From positions 1-64,000 of the forward strand of contig CAJUPM010000009.1 in the NCBI GenBank assembly GCA_910588425.1: 64,000 bases of DNA. Reading direction: 5' to 3'. Shown here in pieces: positions 51,764 through 61,565 of the stretch. Below the pieces are notes generated by a model. That model did no database searches. It was not told the DNA's origin and saw only the letters and a program-made list of their open reading frames with translations. Both the position numbers and the translations under genes were made by a program. This DNA is from an uncultured Christensenellaceae bacterium. GTDB lineage: Bacteria; Bacillota; Clostridia; Christensenellales; Christensenellaceae. Position 1 is the stretch's first letter; each line of letters starts with the position of its first letter.

Positions 51764-52258
51764 ATGGAAATTCGCAAAAGCACGCCCGGGGATTTAGAGC
51801 AGATGATGGAGCTATATGCCAAGGCTCGGGTTTTCATGCGGGAAAACGGCAACCCGAACCAGTGGGGCGACTCCCATCCTGCCCGGGAGATGATAGAGGC
51901 GGATATTGCCGCGGGCAAGAGCTATGTCTGCATGGAGGGCGGCGAAATTGCGGCGACTTTCTATTTCGCCGTGGAGGACGACCCGACTTACCGCGTCATC
52001 GAACAGGGCGCATGGCTTTGCGGCGGGCCTTACGGCGTGATTCACCGCATCACGGCGCGGCAGGGTGTGCGCGGGGCGGCCTCTTTCTGCATCGCCTGGT
52101 GCTATGAAAAGTGCGGCAATCTGCGCATCGACACCCACCAGGACAACCTGCCCATGCGGCGCTGTCTGGAGCGCAATGGGTTCTCCTACTGCGGCATCAT
52201 TCACATTGCAGACGGGAGCGAGCGAATCGCTTTCCAGAAGCCGCCCAAAGGAGCATAG
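51764..52258 (+). CDS. GNAT-family N-acetyltransferase
   Basis: A 164-residue acetyltransferase of the GCN5 fold: MEIRKSTPGDLEQMMELYAK at the N terminus, VCMEGGEIAATFYF as beta strands 2-4, and acetyl-CoA binding RQGVRGAASFCIAWCYEKCG followed by HQDNLPMRRCLERNGFSYCG at the C terminus. The acceptor (amino acid, peptide or antibiotic) cannot be inferred. The ATG follows TTAGGAGGCGGAAT. It is monocistronic, convergent with the ribbon-helix-helix operon across a shared bidirectional terminator. Confidence 0.9.
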   Translation: MEIRKSTPGDLEQMMELYAKARVFMRENGNPNQWGDSHPAREMIEADIAAGKSYVCMEGGEIAATFYFAVEDDPTYRVIEQGAWLCGGPYGVIHRITARQGVRGAASFCIAWCYEKCGNLRIDTHQDNLPMRRCLERNGFSYCGIIHIADGSERIAFQKPPKGA

Positions 52259-52265
52259 CATAAAA

Positions 52266-52345
52266 AGGGCAAGGGCGATGGGTAAACATGGGGGCGGAAG
52301 GTCAAGGGCAATTCGTAATCATGGGGGCTAAGCCCCCATACCCCC
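52266..52345 (+). repeat. Tandem A repeat (half plus full copy)
   Basis: A truncated A (52266-52296: AAGGGCGATGGGTAAACATGGGGGC) abuts a full A (52298-52345: GGTCAAGGGC ... CATGGGGGCTAAGCCCCCAT ... ACCCCC). It lies directly before the shared terminator. Confidence 0.8.
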
Positions 52346-52352
52346 GGAAAAT

Positions 52353-52380
52353 AAAAAAGAGCGCTTATGTGCTCTTTTTT
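52353..52380. terminator. Bidirectional terminator between GNAT and ribbon-helix-helix genes
   Basis: Arms 52353-52362 and 52371-52380 (AAAAAAGAGC with GCTCTTTTTT) with an 8-base loop. T runs on both strands let it stop both convergent transcripts. Confidence 0.82.
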
Positions 52381-52387
52381 GATTGCT

Positions 52388-52723
52388 TTATTGTCCTTCT
52401 ATTTCAGCCAAATGCCTTTTGAGCACCAGGTTCACATACTGGGAAAGCGAACGCGCGTCCAGTTCTGCATAGAGACGCATCTTTTCCAAAACATCTCCGG
52501 AAATGCTCAGCGTTTTGTTTTTCTTTCTTCCCTCGCCTCTCTCTGCCGCCAGTTCCAGCTCCCCGGCGTCTATTTCGCCGCTCTCCATTCTCTGAATATA
52601 CCTGCGCAGGGCAATCGTAACATACCCCGAAACCGAACGGTTCTCCCGCTCCGCGCATTGGCAGATTCCCTGCAAAACAGCCTTATCCAAACAGAGCGTA
52701 ACGCTAATTTTGAGCGGGAGCAT
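52388..52723 (-). CDS. Ribbon-helix-helix-like protein with two predicted domains
   Basis: A 111-residue protein containing two segments that look like ribbon-helix-helix units: LKISVTLCLDKAVLQGICQC with SVSGYVTIALRRYIQRM, and later TLSISGDVLEKMRLYAELDA with SLSQYVNLVLKRHLAEI. Each gives the short strand, helix, turn and helix of CopG/Arc-type DNA-binding proteins. The start ATG (52721-52723) follows AAAGGAAACGG and overlaps the upstream RHH gene by 20 bp. A tandem two-domain RHH could bind DNA as a monomer, which is unusual. Probably a repressor of its own operon or an antitoxin-like protein; no toxin is adjacent. Confidence 0.6.
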   Translation of the reverse strand: MLPLKISVTLCLDKAVLQGICQCAERENRSVSGYVTIALRRYIQRMESGEIDAGELELAAERGEGRKKNKTLSISGDVLEKMRLYAELDARSLSQYVNLVLKRHLAEIEGQ

Positions 52724-52889
52724 GGCTTTCCGTTTCCTTTCGCGGGGCATTTTCTATCTGTGCAAAATATTCTTCCAAGATGGAATTGACATACCGGGAA
52801 AGCGGCCATCCTCTTGTTTTGGCATTCTTCTTGGCTTTGTTTAGAATGGAAATATCCAGGGTCATATGGGCGCGGTGTTTGTTTATCAT
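52704..52889 (-). CDS. Small ribbon-helix-helix-like protein
   Basis: A 61-residue protein: MINKHRAHMTLDISILNKAK then GWPLSRYVNSILEEYFAQIE, which fits a single RHH DNA-binding unit, followed by a charged tail. The ATG at 52887-52889 follows AGAGGACAGC; a longer frame to 52976 lacks a ribosome binding site and family match. It overlaps the downstream two-domain RHH gene by 20 bp, so the pair is translated together. Its promoter region holds paired palindromic half-sites (52919-52990). Confidence 0.6.
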   Translation of the reverse strand: MINKHRAHMTLDISILNKAKKNAKTRGWPLSRYVNSILEEYFAQIENAPRKETESHAPAQN

Positions 52890-52918
52890 GCTGTCCTCTT
52901 CTATGATTTTATATGAAT

Positions 52919-52990
52919 TTACATGAGCTTTCCCCTCTATTCTAATATTTTCCATTAAGATGATGGGAAATCTCATAGGAACTCATGTAA
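52919..52990. promoter_or_regulatory. Palindromic operator-like half-sites upstream of the RHH genes
   Basis: TTACATGAG (52919-52927) and CTCATGTAA (52982-52990) are perfect inverted copies. Related half-sites occur between and just after them: TCTCATAGG near 52971, TCTCGTGTAA near 52991 and TATATGAGC near 53011. Such arrays are typical operators for ribbon-helix-helix repressors, and they lie between the RHH genes and the divergent small ORF. Confidence 0.55.
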
Positions 52991-53042
52991 TCTCGTGTAA
53001 CCCATTGGATTATATGAGCGCTTCCCAGAAAGGAATCATGCC

Positions 53043-53198
53043 ATGCTGACAACTGAATCGCTCAAACAAATGCTGGACAAAGACCAGAACCAAGATGAGG
53101 TTCTGGTGCATCTGAAAATTTCGTGCAGCCGCGCGCTGGCGGAAGCTATCCTGCGGGGGAAATGCCTCACCATAAAACTGGAAGAGGACGAACAATAA
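53043..53198 (+). CDS. Small unknown ORF divergent from the RHH genes
   Basis: A 51-residue hydrophilic ORF, MLTTESLKQMLDKDQNQDEV ... LTIKLEEDEQ. AAAGGAATC lies before the ATG, and the preceding inverted repeats could control it. I do not recognise it. The size, acidic nature and position suggest a small accessory or antitoxin-like peptide, but this is only an inference. An A repeat starts 2 bp after its stop codon. Confidence 0.45.
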   Translation: MLTTESLKQMLDKDQNQDEVLVHLKISCSRALAEAILRGKCLTIKLEEDEQ

Positions 53199-53199
53199 A

Positions 53200-53236
53200 A
53201 TGAACATGGGGGCATCGCCCCCATGCCCCCCTTACT
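53200..53236 (+). repeat. A repeat
   Basis: TGAACATGGGGGCATCGCCCCCAT and CCCCCCTTACTCAG form the hairpin and right flank of repeat A; the left flank GGTCAAGGGC is missing. Confidence 0.7.
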
Positions 53237-53271
53237 CAGTAAATCCTGTTTCTCATCTAACTGAATTTTTA

Positions 53272-53308
53272 TTTAATCAAATATTAATATCTATCTTTAT
53301 TGATTAAA
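53272..53308. promoter_or_regulatory. Inverted repeat upstream of the XRE regulator
   Basis: TTTAATCAA (53272-53280) and TTGATTAAA (53300-53308) are perfect inverted 9-mers, 28 bp centre to centre, in very AT-rich sequence. This resembles an operator for the XRE regulator encoded 40 bp downstream. Confidence 0.55.
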
Positions 53309-53349
53309 TTATATTTCTGATATATCATTTTATCCATGGAGGTGATAGC

Positions 53350-53691
53350 ATGTCTTTGGGTCAGCGGATACGGACGATATTGAAAGAGCAGAGAATTAAG
53401 CAAGTCGAGTTTGCAAGAGCGCTTGGAATAAGCGCCAATTACGTCAATTTGATCGCAAATGATAAAAAAGGCACCATTTCCGATACCCTTGCAAAGTTAA
53501 TAGAAGAAAGCTATGGATATTCTGCGCAATGGGTTCTTGACGGAAGCGGCGAAAAATTATCCGCAAATGAATTGACCGCCGAAAAAGCTGAGCTGATCAG
53601 AAAAATCCGGAAGATGTCCAGCAGTGAAGTCCGGGCAGTATTGGCTTTTGTAAATACCTTGGAGAGCATGAATCAGGAAAAGGAGGAATAA
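53350..53691 (+). CDS. XRE-family transcriptional regulator
   Basis: A 113-residue protein with a lambda-Cro-like helix-turn-helix (QRIRTILKEQRIKQVEFARA, then GISANYVNLIANDKKGTISD), followed by a segment ending MNQEKEE that may form a dimerising helix. The ATG follows ATGGAGGTGATAGC. The gene and its upstream region are visibly AT-richer than the neighbours, and it is bracketed by A repeats at 53200-53236 and 53704-53750, suggesting recent arrival. No phage genes are adjacent. Confidence 0.85.
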   Translation: MSLGQRIRTILKEQRIKQVEFARALGISANYVNLIANDKKGTISDTLAKLIEESYGYSAQWVLDGSGEKLSANELTAEKAELIRKIRKMSSSEVRAVLAFVNTLESMNQEKEE

Positions 53692-53703
53692 CCCCATTCC
53701 CAT

Positions 53704-53750
53704 ATGGGGTATGGGGCGAAGCCCCATGTTTACCCATACGCCCTTGACCT
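53704..53750 (-). repeat. Inverted A repeat after the XRE gene
   Basis: ATGGGGTATGGGGCGAAGCC followed by CCATGTTTACCCATACGCCC and TTGACCT, a complete A element on the minus strand, ending about 10 bp before the ftsH terminator. Confidence 0.78.
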
Positions 53751-53760
53751 TCCGCGCATA

Positions 53761-53790
53761 AAAAAACCACAGCATCTGCTGTGGTTTTTT
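53761..53790 (-). terminator. Rho-independent terminator of ftsH
   Basis: A 14-bp perfect stem (53761-53774 with 53777-53790), AAAAAACCACAGCA and its complement, 2-base gap, T run on the minus strand, 14 bp after the ftsH stop. Confidence 0.87.
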
Positions 53791-53803
53791 GCTTTGCTCT
53801 ATG

Positions 53804-55662
<1,859 letters not shown>

Positions 55663-55666
<4 letters not shown>

Positions 55667-56229
55667 TCTAGTTTCTCCTCCTGCGAATCGCTTGATTCGT
55701 AAATCTCTTTTTTCAGCGTGCCGATAAACTTCAGATTGCGGTATTTGCCCGCGTAGTCTAACCCGTAGCCCACGAGAAATTCATCCGGAACCTCAAAGCC
55801 GACGTAGTCTGCCTCCATCTGCACGCTTCTTCTGGACGGTTTATCCAGCAGGCAGCAGCTTTTGACCTCCGCCGCGCCCCGGCCGGCCAGCAGGGCCGTG
55901 AGGTTTTTGAGCGTATTGCCCGAATCGATGATATCCTCCACGATGAGCACGTGTTTTCCCGTGATATCCGCCTCAAGATCATAGAGCATGCGGATGCTGC
56001 CGCTGCTTTTTGTGCCGCTGCCATAGCTGGAGACCCGGATGAAGTTCATCTCCAGCGGGATATCCAGCTCCATGAGCAAATCGATATAGAACACCGATGC
56101 GCCGTTTAACACGCAGACCATGATGAACTCTTTGCCGGCATAATCCTTTTCTATCTGCGCGGCCAGCTCGGCCACCCGGCGCTCTATCTGCTCCCGGCTG
56201 AGCAGAATGCCGGCGATATCATCCTTCAT
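55663..56229 (-). CDS. hpt: Hypoxanthine phosphoribosyltransferase
   Basis: Salvages hypoxanthine (and usually guanine) to IMP/GMP using PRPP. The 188-residue product has the PRPP-binding motif VEDIIDSGNT at 98-107 and the active-site region FIRVSSYG. The ATG at 56227-56229 overlaps the tilS end by 11 bp; a longer frame to 56403 has no family match. In Bacillus, HprT interacts with FtsH and TilS in the same arrangement, so this operon is conserved. Confidence 0.95.
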
Positions 56230-57631
56230 TTTCTTTTGCACTTTCCTCTCCCGTATTATACATATAGGATATTTTGCAGACGGCGCTGCTGTCCCGGCGC
56301 ACCTTGGCGCGATCCGAAAGCGCATACCCGACGATCCACAAAATCTCGCTGCCCTTTGCCAGAAGCGGCATGCTCCCCCGGGCTTCCCGTGGAATTTTCG
56401 CATCGATCATCCAGTCTTTGAGCTTCTTTTTGCCCTCCATGCCAAAGGGAGAGAAATAGTCGCCCGGGGCTCTGGTGCGCAAAACCGCGCCCTCCACCGC
56501 CGCCGCATCCGCGTACTGCACCATGCTGGAGGCCGAGGGGAACTTGCGCGGCAGGTTCTGCCGCTCCACCGGCTGCATCAGGAAAAACTCGCCCGGCCAG
56601 GGCTCGATGACGCCCTCGCCCACGGCAAAGCTGCCCTCCCGCTGGATGGTGATGATCTTATCCGTGATGATGAGCGAATGATAGGAGACGTGCGCAAAAA
56701 AGCGGCCCTCCAGGCTATATCCCTTGCCCGTGCGCCCCGAAGCGGCCAGATCCAGCACCCGGTCTACAGAGCGCTTATCCACATCGTGCAGTGTCGTAAA
56801 TTCCAGCAGAGCCATGCGCACGACTCTTCTGCGGATGGCTTTGGGCAGGGCGTTGAACGCGATGAGATCCAGCACGATCTGCCCTTCTTCCCTGCGGGAA
56901 ATTTTATGATACTCGCTCTTGGCATATTCGAACAGCGCGGCATCTTCCTCGCCCAGAATCTCGCTGGCCCGCATGATGGCCGAGGAGACCTCGGGATTGA
57001 GCTTTGCCATGCGCGGCAGAATCTCGGCCCGGATATAGTTTCTGGTATATTTGAGCGCGGCATTCGTCGAATCCACCCGGAAGGGAATTTCGTGCTTTTT
57101 GGCATACGCCTCGATTTGTTTGCGGGAAATATCCAGCAGCGGGCGGATGATGCCCGGCTGGCGCTGGTATTTCATGGAAGTCAGCCCGGCGACGCCGCTG
57201 CCCCGCAAAAGGTTGAGCAGGAAGGTTTCGGCAAAGTCGTCTTTATGATGAGCGATGGCGATTTTGGCAAGCCCCAGCTGCTGCTTGCGCTCCTCGAAAA
57301 ATTCGTAGCGCAGGCGGCGCGCCGCGGCCTCCAGGTTCTCTCCCGTCTGCGCCGCGATCACCGGGACATCCGCGCTGCCCGCGTAAAAGGGGATATGCAT
57401 CGCCTCGCACTGCTGCTCCACAAAGTGCATATCGCCCACGGATTCCTCGGAGCGGATGCCATGCTCAAAATGCAGTGCGCAGACATAAAACCCGCTCCTT
57501 CTGGAGAGGGTATATAGGACGTTTAGCAGAACCATCGAATCCACTCCCCCAGAGACTGCCACGCCCACGCGGTCGCCCAGAGAGATGAGGTTATATCTTT
57601 TAATTGTAGTATCTACCAAAGTTTCCAGCAT
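56219..57631 (-). CDS. tilS: tRNA(Ile)-lysidine synthase
   Basis: Modifies C34 of tRNA-Ile(CAU) to lysidine so it reads AUA. The 470-residue product has the PP-loop ATP motif SGGVDS at 27-32, followed by HFEHGIRSEESVGD and HHKDDFAETFLLNLLRGSG, both TilS signatures. The C-terminal TilS domains are present (the length is typical). The ATG follows AAGGTTATT. It overlaps hpt by 11 bp and heads the tilS-hpt-ftsH transcript. Confidence 0.95.
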   Translation of the reverse strand: MLETLVDTTIKRYNLISLGDRVGVAVSGGVDSMVLLNVLYTLSRRSGFYVCALHFEHGIRSEESVGDMHFVEQQCEAMHIPFYAGSADVPVIAAQTGENLEAAARRLRYEFFEERKQQLGLAKIAIAHHKDDFAETFLLNLLRGSGVAGLTSMKYQRQPGIIRPLLDISRKQIEAYAKKHEIPFRVDSTNAALKYTRNYIRAEILPRMAKLNPEVSSAIMRASEILGEEDAALFEYAKSEYHKISRREEGQIVLDLIAFNALPKAIRRRVVRMALLEFTTLHDVDKRSVDRVLDLAASGRTGKGYSLEGRFFAHVSYHSLIITDKIITIQREGSFAVGEGVIEPWPGEFFLMQPVERQNLPRKFPSASSMVQYADAAAVEGAVLRTRAPGDYFSPFGMEGKKKLKDWMIDAKIPREARGSMPLLAKGSEILWIVGYALSDRAKVRRDSSAVCKISYMYNTGEESAKENEG

Positions 57632-57640
57632 AATAACCTT

Positions 57641-57669
57641 ATTTTAATCGGTTGGCATTTTTTTTACAA
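57641..57669 (-). promoter_or_regulatory. Candidate promoter of tilS-hpt-ftsH
   Basis: TTGTAA (57664-57669), a 17-bp spacer and TAAAAT (57641-57646) on the minus strand. It is so close to the ATG that the transcript would start within or after the ribosome binding site, implying a leaderless or very short leader; it may therefore not be the real promoter. Confidence 0.35.
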
Positions 57670-57766
57670 GACCGAGATATGAAATTTCCGTTAATTCAGG
57701 CAAAAAGGGGACTTGGAGGCGGAGGAGCGAGGGCAAGGGCAAGTTCAAGGGCAAGGGCGAAGGGAA

Positions 57767-58490
57767 AGGTCAAGGACAACGGTAATCATGGGGGCAGGCC
57801 CCCATACCCCCTTTACGAAACAATCAAAATGGGAGAGCATGTGCCCTCTGACAAGCTGACTGCCAACGGCGCGTGCGGAATTGGCAGATTTCGCCATCCT
57901 ATCAATCGGGTTCCGCGTTTTATTGGCAGTGATGAAATAAAAAAACAGTCGCAATTTTTGAAAATGCATAGTATAATATTGTATATCAATAATAAAATAT
58001 GCTTTTTAAAAATACGACTCTCTTCCGAAAACACTGCCGCTGCCTTTTTCGCCAAATTATGCTATAATTGGAAGCAAAGCTTCCGGTGCCGGGCGCACAC
58101 AATATGTGCGGGGCATTTGCCCTCTGGCAGGCTGACTATCAGCGCCGCATGCAGGCAAACGCAAACTATGCGGAGCATGTGCTCTCTGGCAAATTGGCCG
58201 CCAGCGTCGCGTGCGGAGCTGGAAGGTTCCGCATTCCTGTCAATCGGATATCGCCCTCCGCAGGAGCGCGGCAAGCACAAACTATGCGAGCATGTGCCCT
58301 CTGGCAGGCTGGCTTTCAGCTTCGTGTGCGGAACCGGCAGTTTCTGCCATTCCGCCATCCGGGTATCGCCCTCCGCAGGAGTGTGCGAGCATGTGCCTGC
58401 TGACAAGCTGACTTTCAGCTTCGCGTGCAGAGCTGGCAGATTCCGCGTTCCTATCAATCGGGTGCCGTCCTATCAATCGGGTATAAGAAA
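57767..58490 (+). repeat. A repeat followed by an array of B units
   Basis: Occupies most of the 870-bp gap between tilS and the propeller gene. A at about 57767-57812, then a B unit at 57832-57912. A 150-bp AT-rich spacer follows, with TATAAT-like boxes near 57972 and 58063. A tandem B array then runs: a truncated unit at about 58105-58160 and full units at 58173-58287, 58288-58386 and 58387-58490 (period 99-115 bp). Each unit has GAGCATGTGC, CTGACTTTCAGCTTCGCGTG-type and CAATCGGGTAT blocks. The array ends 11 bp before the propeller start. Confidence 0.82.
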
Positions 58491-58501
58491 GAGGTAGAGA
58501 G

Positions 58502-60148
58502 TTGAAAACGAGTCGAATTTTCAGAATTTTCATGATGCTGCTGGATACCATCGTCCTGGCGATTTTGCGGCCCTTCCGCAAGTTTTCGCATTTGCAGACC
58601 TTCGAATGCCAAAAGACGAGCGCCGAGGATGCGCCCCATGCCGTAGACGGCACGCGCCCGCAGGACTGGGGCATCAAGGCCGAGCTGGAGGTGGACGGCG
58701 AAAAAACCGAGGCCTACTCCCGCAGTCAGCCGATTTTTATGGACCCGGCCCAGCCCTATGCAAGGCACGATGGCATCGTCACCTTCCGGGGCGACCAGCT
58801 GAGAAGCGGCGCGGCACACGGCGATTTTGCCGGCGGCAAAACTTTAAGGCAAAAATGGAGCCTGCCCACGGGCAAGCTGGCCAAGGGCTACGGCCACGGC
58901 TTCTGGACGGGCAGCGGCTGGACGGGCCAGCCCCTCATCGTCCGCTGGACGGCCGAGCAGCGGGCGGCCATGAACCTGCTGCCGGAAAAGAAAGAGAAGG
59001 AAAACCTCACCGAAGTCATCTATTCCACCATGGACGGCAACGTCTATTTTATCGACCTGGAGGATGGCCAGCCCACCCGGGAGACCATCAAAGTCGGCCT
59101 GCCCTTCAAGGGCGCGGGCGCCCTGCATCCTTCCCTGCCCCTGCTGCATCTGGGCCCGGGGGATTCGGGCGCAGGCGAGGGCGAATATGCCCGGGCCTAT
59201 CTCTATAGCTTAATCGACGGCGAAAAACTGCTGGAATACGGCGGACAGGATGCTTTCGCGCCCCGCAAATTCTGCGGGTTTGACAGCTCTCCGCTCTTCG
59301 ACGAGGCCACGGATACCATCATCGAGCCCAGCGAGAACGGCATCATCTACACCTTCCGGCTCAATTCCAAAATCGGCGAAGACGGCAAGCTCTCTATCGA
59401 GCCTTCCGAGTTCGTCAAGCTGCGCTACAAGACCGCCCGGAGCGGCGAGGACCGCTATTGGCTTGGCATGGAGGACAGCCCGGTCATCTGGAAAAACTAC
59501 ATGTATATCGCGGATAACGGCGGCACGCTGCTCTGCATCGACCTGAATACCATGGGGGTCGTCTGGGCGCAGGACGTGGCCGACGATACCAACGGCACGC
59601 CCGTCTTTTCTCTGGAGGACGGCGTTCCCTACCTCTATATCGGGACAAGCCTGCACTGGACGGCCAGCCGCCGCCTGAAGCTGGCAGACGCGCCCATCTT
59701 CAAAATCAACGCCATCACGGGGCAGTATGTCTGGATTCACAGCTATTTCTGCAACACCGTCGCCGGGGTTTCGGGCGGCGTGCAGGCGACCTGCGTCGTG
59801 GGAAAGCATAGCATCGAAGATCTCGTCATCTTTCCGGTGGCCAGAACGCCCTGGGTGCGCAGCGGCATTTTGGTGGCGCTGGATAAAAAGACCGGCCGGG
59901 AAGTCTGGCGCTATAAAATGCGCCGCTATGCCTGGAGCTCGCCCGTCGCCCTCTACGCGGAGGACGGCTCTGCCTACCTCGTGCAGGGGGATTCCCAGGG
60001 CACGCTGCACCTGCTGGACGCCCGGACGGGCAAACTGCTCAGCAAAACCGAGCTGGGCGCCAATATCGAAGCAAGCCCCGCCGTCTTTGGCAACACCATC
60101 GTCGTCGGCACCCGGGGCATGCAGATTTTTGGCATAGAAATCGCCTGA
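58502..60148 (+). CDS. PQQ-type beta-propeller protein with N-terminal hydrophobic segment
   Basis: A 548-residue protein. A hydrophobic N-terminal stretch (about residues 5-23, IFRIFMMLLDTIVLAILRP) may anchor it in the membrane. The rest is a PQQ-like propeller with repeated blades: VIYSTMDGNVYFIDLEDGQP, PVIWKNYMYIADNGGTLLCI, GILVALDKKTGREVW and LHLLDARTGKLLSKTEL. Such proteins resemble BamB-like or dehydrogenase-like propellers; no PQQ-enzyme active-site disulfide motif is obvious. The start is TTG 58502 after AAAGAGGTAGAGA. A hairpin without T run follows at 60149-60170, then four paralogous genes on the same strand, likely co-transcribed. Confidence 0.82.
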   Translation: MKTSRIFRIFMMLLDTIVLAILRPFRKFSHLQTFECQKTSAEDAPHAVDGTRPQDWGIKAELEVDGEKTEAYSRSQPIFMDPAQPYARHDGIVTFRGDQLRSGAAHGDFAGGKTLRQKWSLPTGKLAKGYGHGFWTGSGWTGQPLIVRWTAEQRAAMNLLPEKKEKENLTEVIYSTMDGNVYFIDLEDGQPTRETIKVGLPFKGAGALHPSLPLLHLGPGDSGAGEGEYARAYLYSLIDGEKLLEYGGQDAFAPRKFCGFDSSPLFDEATDTIIEPSENGIIYTFRLNSKIGEDGKLSIEPSEFVKLRYKTARSGEDRYWLGMEDSPVIWKNYMYIADNGGTLLCIDLNTMGVVWAQDVADDTNGTPVFSLEDGVPYLYIGTSLHWTASRRLKLADAPIFKINAITGQYVWIHSYFCNTVAGVSGGVQATCVVGKHSIEDLVIFPVARTPWVRSGILVALDKKTGREVWRYKMRRYAWSSPVALYAEDGSAYLVQGDSQGTLHLLDARTGKLLSKTELGANIEASPAVFGNTIVVGTRGMQIFGIEIA

Positions 60149-60170
60149 CAGCGGGCCTTTCCGCCCGCTG
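60149..60170 (+). other. Intergenic hairpin between the propeller gene and the paralog array
   Basis: CAGCGGGC (60149-60156) pairs with GCCCGCTG (60163-60170) around a 6-base loop. With no T run it is more likely an mRNA-stability or processing hairpin than a terminator. Confidence 0.4.
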
Positions 60171-60202
60171 AATATAGTGGGAAAAGGAAAGGAACGCAAG
60201 CT

Positions 60203-60865
60203 ATGTTTCAAGATCTCAAAAAAGAAAGCTTTCTCATCACACTCAAACTCTCCCTGCCGCTCATCTTCCTCTCGGCCATCTACCTGATCCCCGGCATCGA
60301 TGCACTCGTCCGCCGTGGCTTTGAGGAAGCCTTTTCCATACTCGTATTGGGGCTCATTCCCTTCTCCTTCGGGCTATACCGCATGGTCTATGCCCTCTGC
60401 GGCGGGTATCAGCGCCGGGTGCGCCAGTATATCGCGGGCGCGCCGAATCCGGAGCTCACCCAGAGCCAGATGGAGCAGGCCTATAACGCCACTCAGAAAA
60501 CCGCGCGGACCTGCGTTACCCCGGCCTGGACTTTTATTCAAAAAGGCCCGGCCACTTATCTTTACGAGACGCAGGAGATTCTCTGGGTTTATGAGCTGAA
60601 TCGCACCGTGCGCCACGGGCTTTTCCTGCATTTTGACTACCACTATCTGATGGTCGGCCTGGCAAACGGCCAGCGCCTCCAGTTCCGCATGAGCGAAGAG
60701 CAGGCCGAGATAGCCATGGATCTGTTCCGCATCCATGCGCCTTTTGTCGTCCGTGGCTACCTGGAACCCCTGGCCACGCTTTTTAAGAGAGATCTTCCCG
60801 AGTTCACCCGCCTGGCCCGCAGCGGACAGCTGCAAAAGGACGTCGTGCTGGACCAGAACGAATAG
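60203..60865 (+). CDS. Unknown two-helix membrane protein, paralog 1 of 4
   Basis: A 220-residue protein of a family I do not recognise, with two predicted transmembrane helices near the N terminus (about 12-33 and 45-65). The conserved core follows: YALCGGYQRRVRQYI, then TQSQMEQAYN, then LYETQEILWVYELNRT, shared with the next three genes. The C-terminal half is probably cytoplasmic. The ATG follows AAAGGAAAGGAACG. It opens a run of four tandem paralogs, 54 bp after the propeller gene. Confidence 0.75.
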   Translation: MFQDLKKESFLITLKLSLPLIFLSAIYLIPGIDALVRRGFEEAFSILVLGLIPFSFGLYRMVYALCGGYQRRVRQYIAGAPNPELTQSQMEQAYNATQKTARTCVTPAWTFIQKGPATYLYETQEILWVYELNRTVRHGLFLHFDYHYLMVGLANGQRLQFRMSEEQAEIAMDLFRIHAPFVVRGYLEPLATLFKRDLPEFTRLARSGQLQKDVVLDQNE

Positions 60866-60878
60866 CGGGAGGCGGCGC

Positions 60879-61565
60879 ATGTATCTTTACCGCCAGCTGA
60901 AAAGGCAGAGCTTTGCCTTTGTCCTGAAAAAAGGGATTCCTGCTCTTGTCAGCTTTCTTCTGTTGCCCGTGATTTTTGTGCCTGTATTTCTCGCCGGCAC
61001 CCTCTTCCCCTGGGATGTGATTGGCCTTTTCCTGTTCAGCCTGCCCGGTTTGACAGAGATTGGCCGCATGATCTACGCCCTGCGCGGCGGCTATCAATCC
61101 CGGGTGCGCCGCTATATCGCGCAGTCGCCAAACCCGGATCTGACGCTGGAACAGCTGGAGCGGGCTTACAGCCAGGCAGACCGCCGCCTGAACTTTCTTT
61201 GCATTGCCGGGCCCTGGGTGCTGGTGCAGGACGGCGCGGACACGCATCTTTACGAAACCTCCGAAATTCTCTGGGTTTACCGCTTCGTGCAGGGGTATCC
61301 CCGGGATCATTACGGCGGCAATTTTCTCGTGATCTGCGATGCGGGCGGCCACCGGGACAAGTTCCCGCTGTCCGAAACAATGCTTATGCAGGCGCTCTCC
61401 GCCTTTGAGGCGTATGCGCCGTTCGTCGTTCTGGGCTTTAGCGATGCGCTTTTGCGGCTTTACCAAAGCGACCTTCAAGGCTTCGCCCGGCAGGTGCGCC
61501 AGCGCCAGCAGGCGATGTATACGGCAATGGGAGGGCAAAACACATGTATCTTTACCGCGAATTAA
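60879..61565 (+). CDS. Unknown two-helix membrane protein, paralog 2 of 4
   Basis: A 228-residue paralog starting MYLYRQLKRQSFAFVLKKGI, with two N-terminal helices and the shared core YALRGGYQSRVRRYIAQSPN, LTLEQLERAY, IAGPWVLVQDGADTHLYETS and EILWVY. The ATG follows GGGAGGCGGCGC, 13 bp after paralog 1. Its end overlaps the start of paralog 3 by 22 bp, indicating coupled translation. Closest in wording to paralog 3. Confidence 0.76.
   Translation: MYLYRQLKRQSFAFVLKKGIPALVSFLLLPVIFVPVFLAGTLFPWDVIGLFLFSLPGLTEIGRMIYALRGGYQSRVRRYIAQSPNPDLTLEQLERAYSQADRRLNFLCIAGPWVLVQDGADTHLYETSEILWVYRFVQGYPRDHYGGNFLVICDAGGHRDKFPLSETMLMQALSAFEAYAPFVVLGFSDALLRLYQSDLQGFARQVRQRQQAMYTAMGGQNTCIFTAN

Noticed and set aside
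51056..52258. ThiF/MoeB-type cofactor sulfur transfer (ThiS/MoaD pathway)
   Set aside because: The E1 is paired with an E2, RING and JAMM proteins, the Ubl ends in a single Gly rather than GG, and no thiamin or molybdopterin genes are adjacent.
58105..58490. Possible CRISPR array, because of regularly spaced repeats
   Set aside because: Units are 99-115 bp, imperfect, not 23-50 bp repeats with unique spacers; single units occur elsewhere in both orientations, and no cas genes are near.
57652..58497. 281-codon plus-strand ORF before the propeller gene, and smaller ORFs in repeat blocks
   Set aside because: It runs through A and B repeats; the same peptides recur in unrelated gaps, so the open frame comes from the repeat sequence.
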